The position numbers and the translations under genes were made by a program. From positions 753,501 to 817,500 of the forward strand of contig JAVYIG010000062.1 of the NCBI GenBank assembly GCA_035222895.1: a stretch of DNA of 64,000 nucleotides. The letters are read 5' to 3'. The stretch comes from Strongylocentrotus droebachiensis (lineage: Eukaryota > Echinodermata > Echinoidea > Camarodonta > Strongylocentrotidae). Of the stretch, positions 1-64,000 are shown in pieces. How positions within the stretch are numbered: position 1 is the stretch's first letter; each line of letters begins with the position of its first letter. The notes under the pieces are model-generated. The model made no database searches. It saw only the letters and a program-made list of their open reading frames with translations, and was not told where the DNA came from.

Positions 1-401
1 AATACAAAACCTTGTACACATTTATTGTAATGTTACTTTAAATGAGCAAACATTTATTGTACTTTTATTGTACTTTTATTGTACTTTCCTTACTGTTATA
101 ACAATAACTTGTACCCTTATTATACAAGTACTTTCTTCTACTTTTCTTATACTTGTACTTTCCTTGTACTTTCTTGGTACCTTTCCTTTTTTTTTGTGCT
201 TGAAATTTTCTCACAGTTTTCATGAAGACAATATTAAATGGCATATTTTTTAACTCTTGTGCAGTGTAAAGAACCGAAATAATATAATACCAAATTGAAT
301 AAATTGTCTTAAAACAGTTCACTAAAGCAGGAACTCATATTACTTACACGTAAGAAACTCGAACTATCTCAATAATGTTCTTATTCCTTCCTCCTATCCA
401 G
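1..401. other. Partial intron before exon 1
   Basis: AT-rich. TTTATTGTAC is repeated about three times near 55-86. Ends in a good pyrimidine tract and CAG. Nothing else recognised. Confidence 0.6.
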
Positions 402-63641
<63,240 letters not shown>

Positions 63642-64000
63642 GTAAGCTCTTCTTCTTCTTCCATGGAGTACAGTCCTCTTTGTAGAGTATAGTCGTACTT
63701 GATTGCTTGATTGCAATCACAAAAACACATGACATTGAGTGCAGTGACAAAGAACTAAGCTACAGTGCGAGGAAAAACATGCACATGAGAAGTTGTTTTG
63801 CATTTGGGAACTAAAAAATGTAGAAATACGGTGGAAGCACTTCAAATCCCTATTGAAAAACGCATATGTATATCATTGTTTGGCTCTTACCTAGAAAAAC
63901 GTCATTACTATAATGCAAATGTTGGCTATTACATTGTGCTTTGGTTCTGACAGCCCAGAGGCCTGTTCTTTGACTTCTTGCCGAGGCATCCCTTCATCCA
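63642..64000. other. Start of intron 60
   Basis: AT-rich; the next LG2 exon was not identified before the window ends. Intron 59 (63056-63396) likewise holds nothing recognised. Confidence 0.5.

Noticed and set aside
63954-64000. Possible exon after TTCTGACAG
   Set aside because: In the required phase it reads PRGLFFDFLPRHPFI, which does not resemble the end of an LG domain.

Overview
The window is one intron-rich animal gene on the + strand, cut at both ends: a perlecan (HSPG2-type basement-membrane heparan sulfate proteoglycan) core gene. Sixty exons can be placed from splice sites and domain content. Joined, they read 2,791 codons in one frame with no stop. The domain order matches perlecan: an Ig module, then three laminin IV-A domains alternating with laminin-type EGF (LE) modules (domain III), then twelve Ig modules (domain IV), then LG1-EGF-EGF-LG2 (start of domain V). 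The N-terminal SEA/LDL-receptor region and the last EGF/LG part lie outside. Dispersed tRNA-derived SINEs with (ATT)n tails, many fold-back MITEs, TTAA-bounded MITEs and a CR1-like LINE suggest a marine invertebrate deuterostome, most likely a sea urchin. The species call is inference from recalled repeat style, not a database match.

Layout: 402-1373 first Ig; 2220-11728 LE half, LamIV-A1 and its LE run; 12530-28701 LamIV-A2 and its LE run, with introns swollen by a hAT-like fold-back element (14679-16342), a 1,059-codon LINE on the opposite strand (19931-23110) and a 2.2-kb TIR element (23911-26121); 29426-34972 LamIV-A3 and its LE run; 35951-53124 twelve Ig modules; 53768-63641 LG1, two EGFs, an optional-looking 57-base linker exon, and LG2 after a 4.9-kb intron. 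Exon lengths and phases show that domain III was built by tripling one exon block. All modules belong to one secreted matrix protein; the only other coding unit recognised is the LINE.

Points of most interest: an RGD in an insert found only in LamIV-A1; a GC-AG intron; an Ig module with neither disulfide cysteine and another with an extra cysteine pair; three exons whose 3' splice sites sit directly behind sense-strand SINE tails; repeats carrying arrays of AGGTCA (DR1-like) half-sites; and several transposons with readable ends and target duplications. No RNA gene, CRISPR array, promoter, poly(A) site or retrovirus-like element was recognised.
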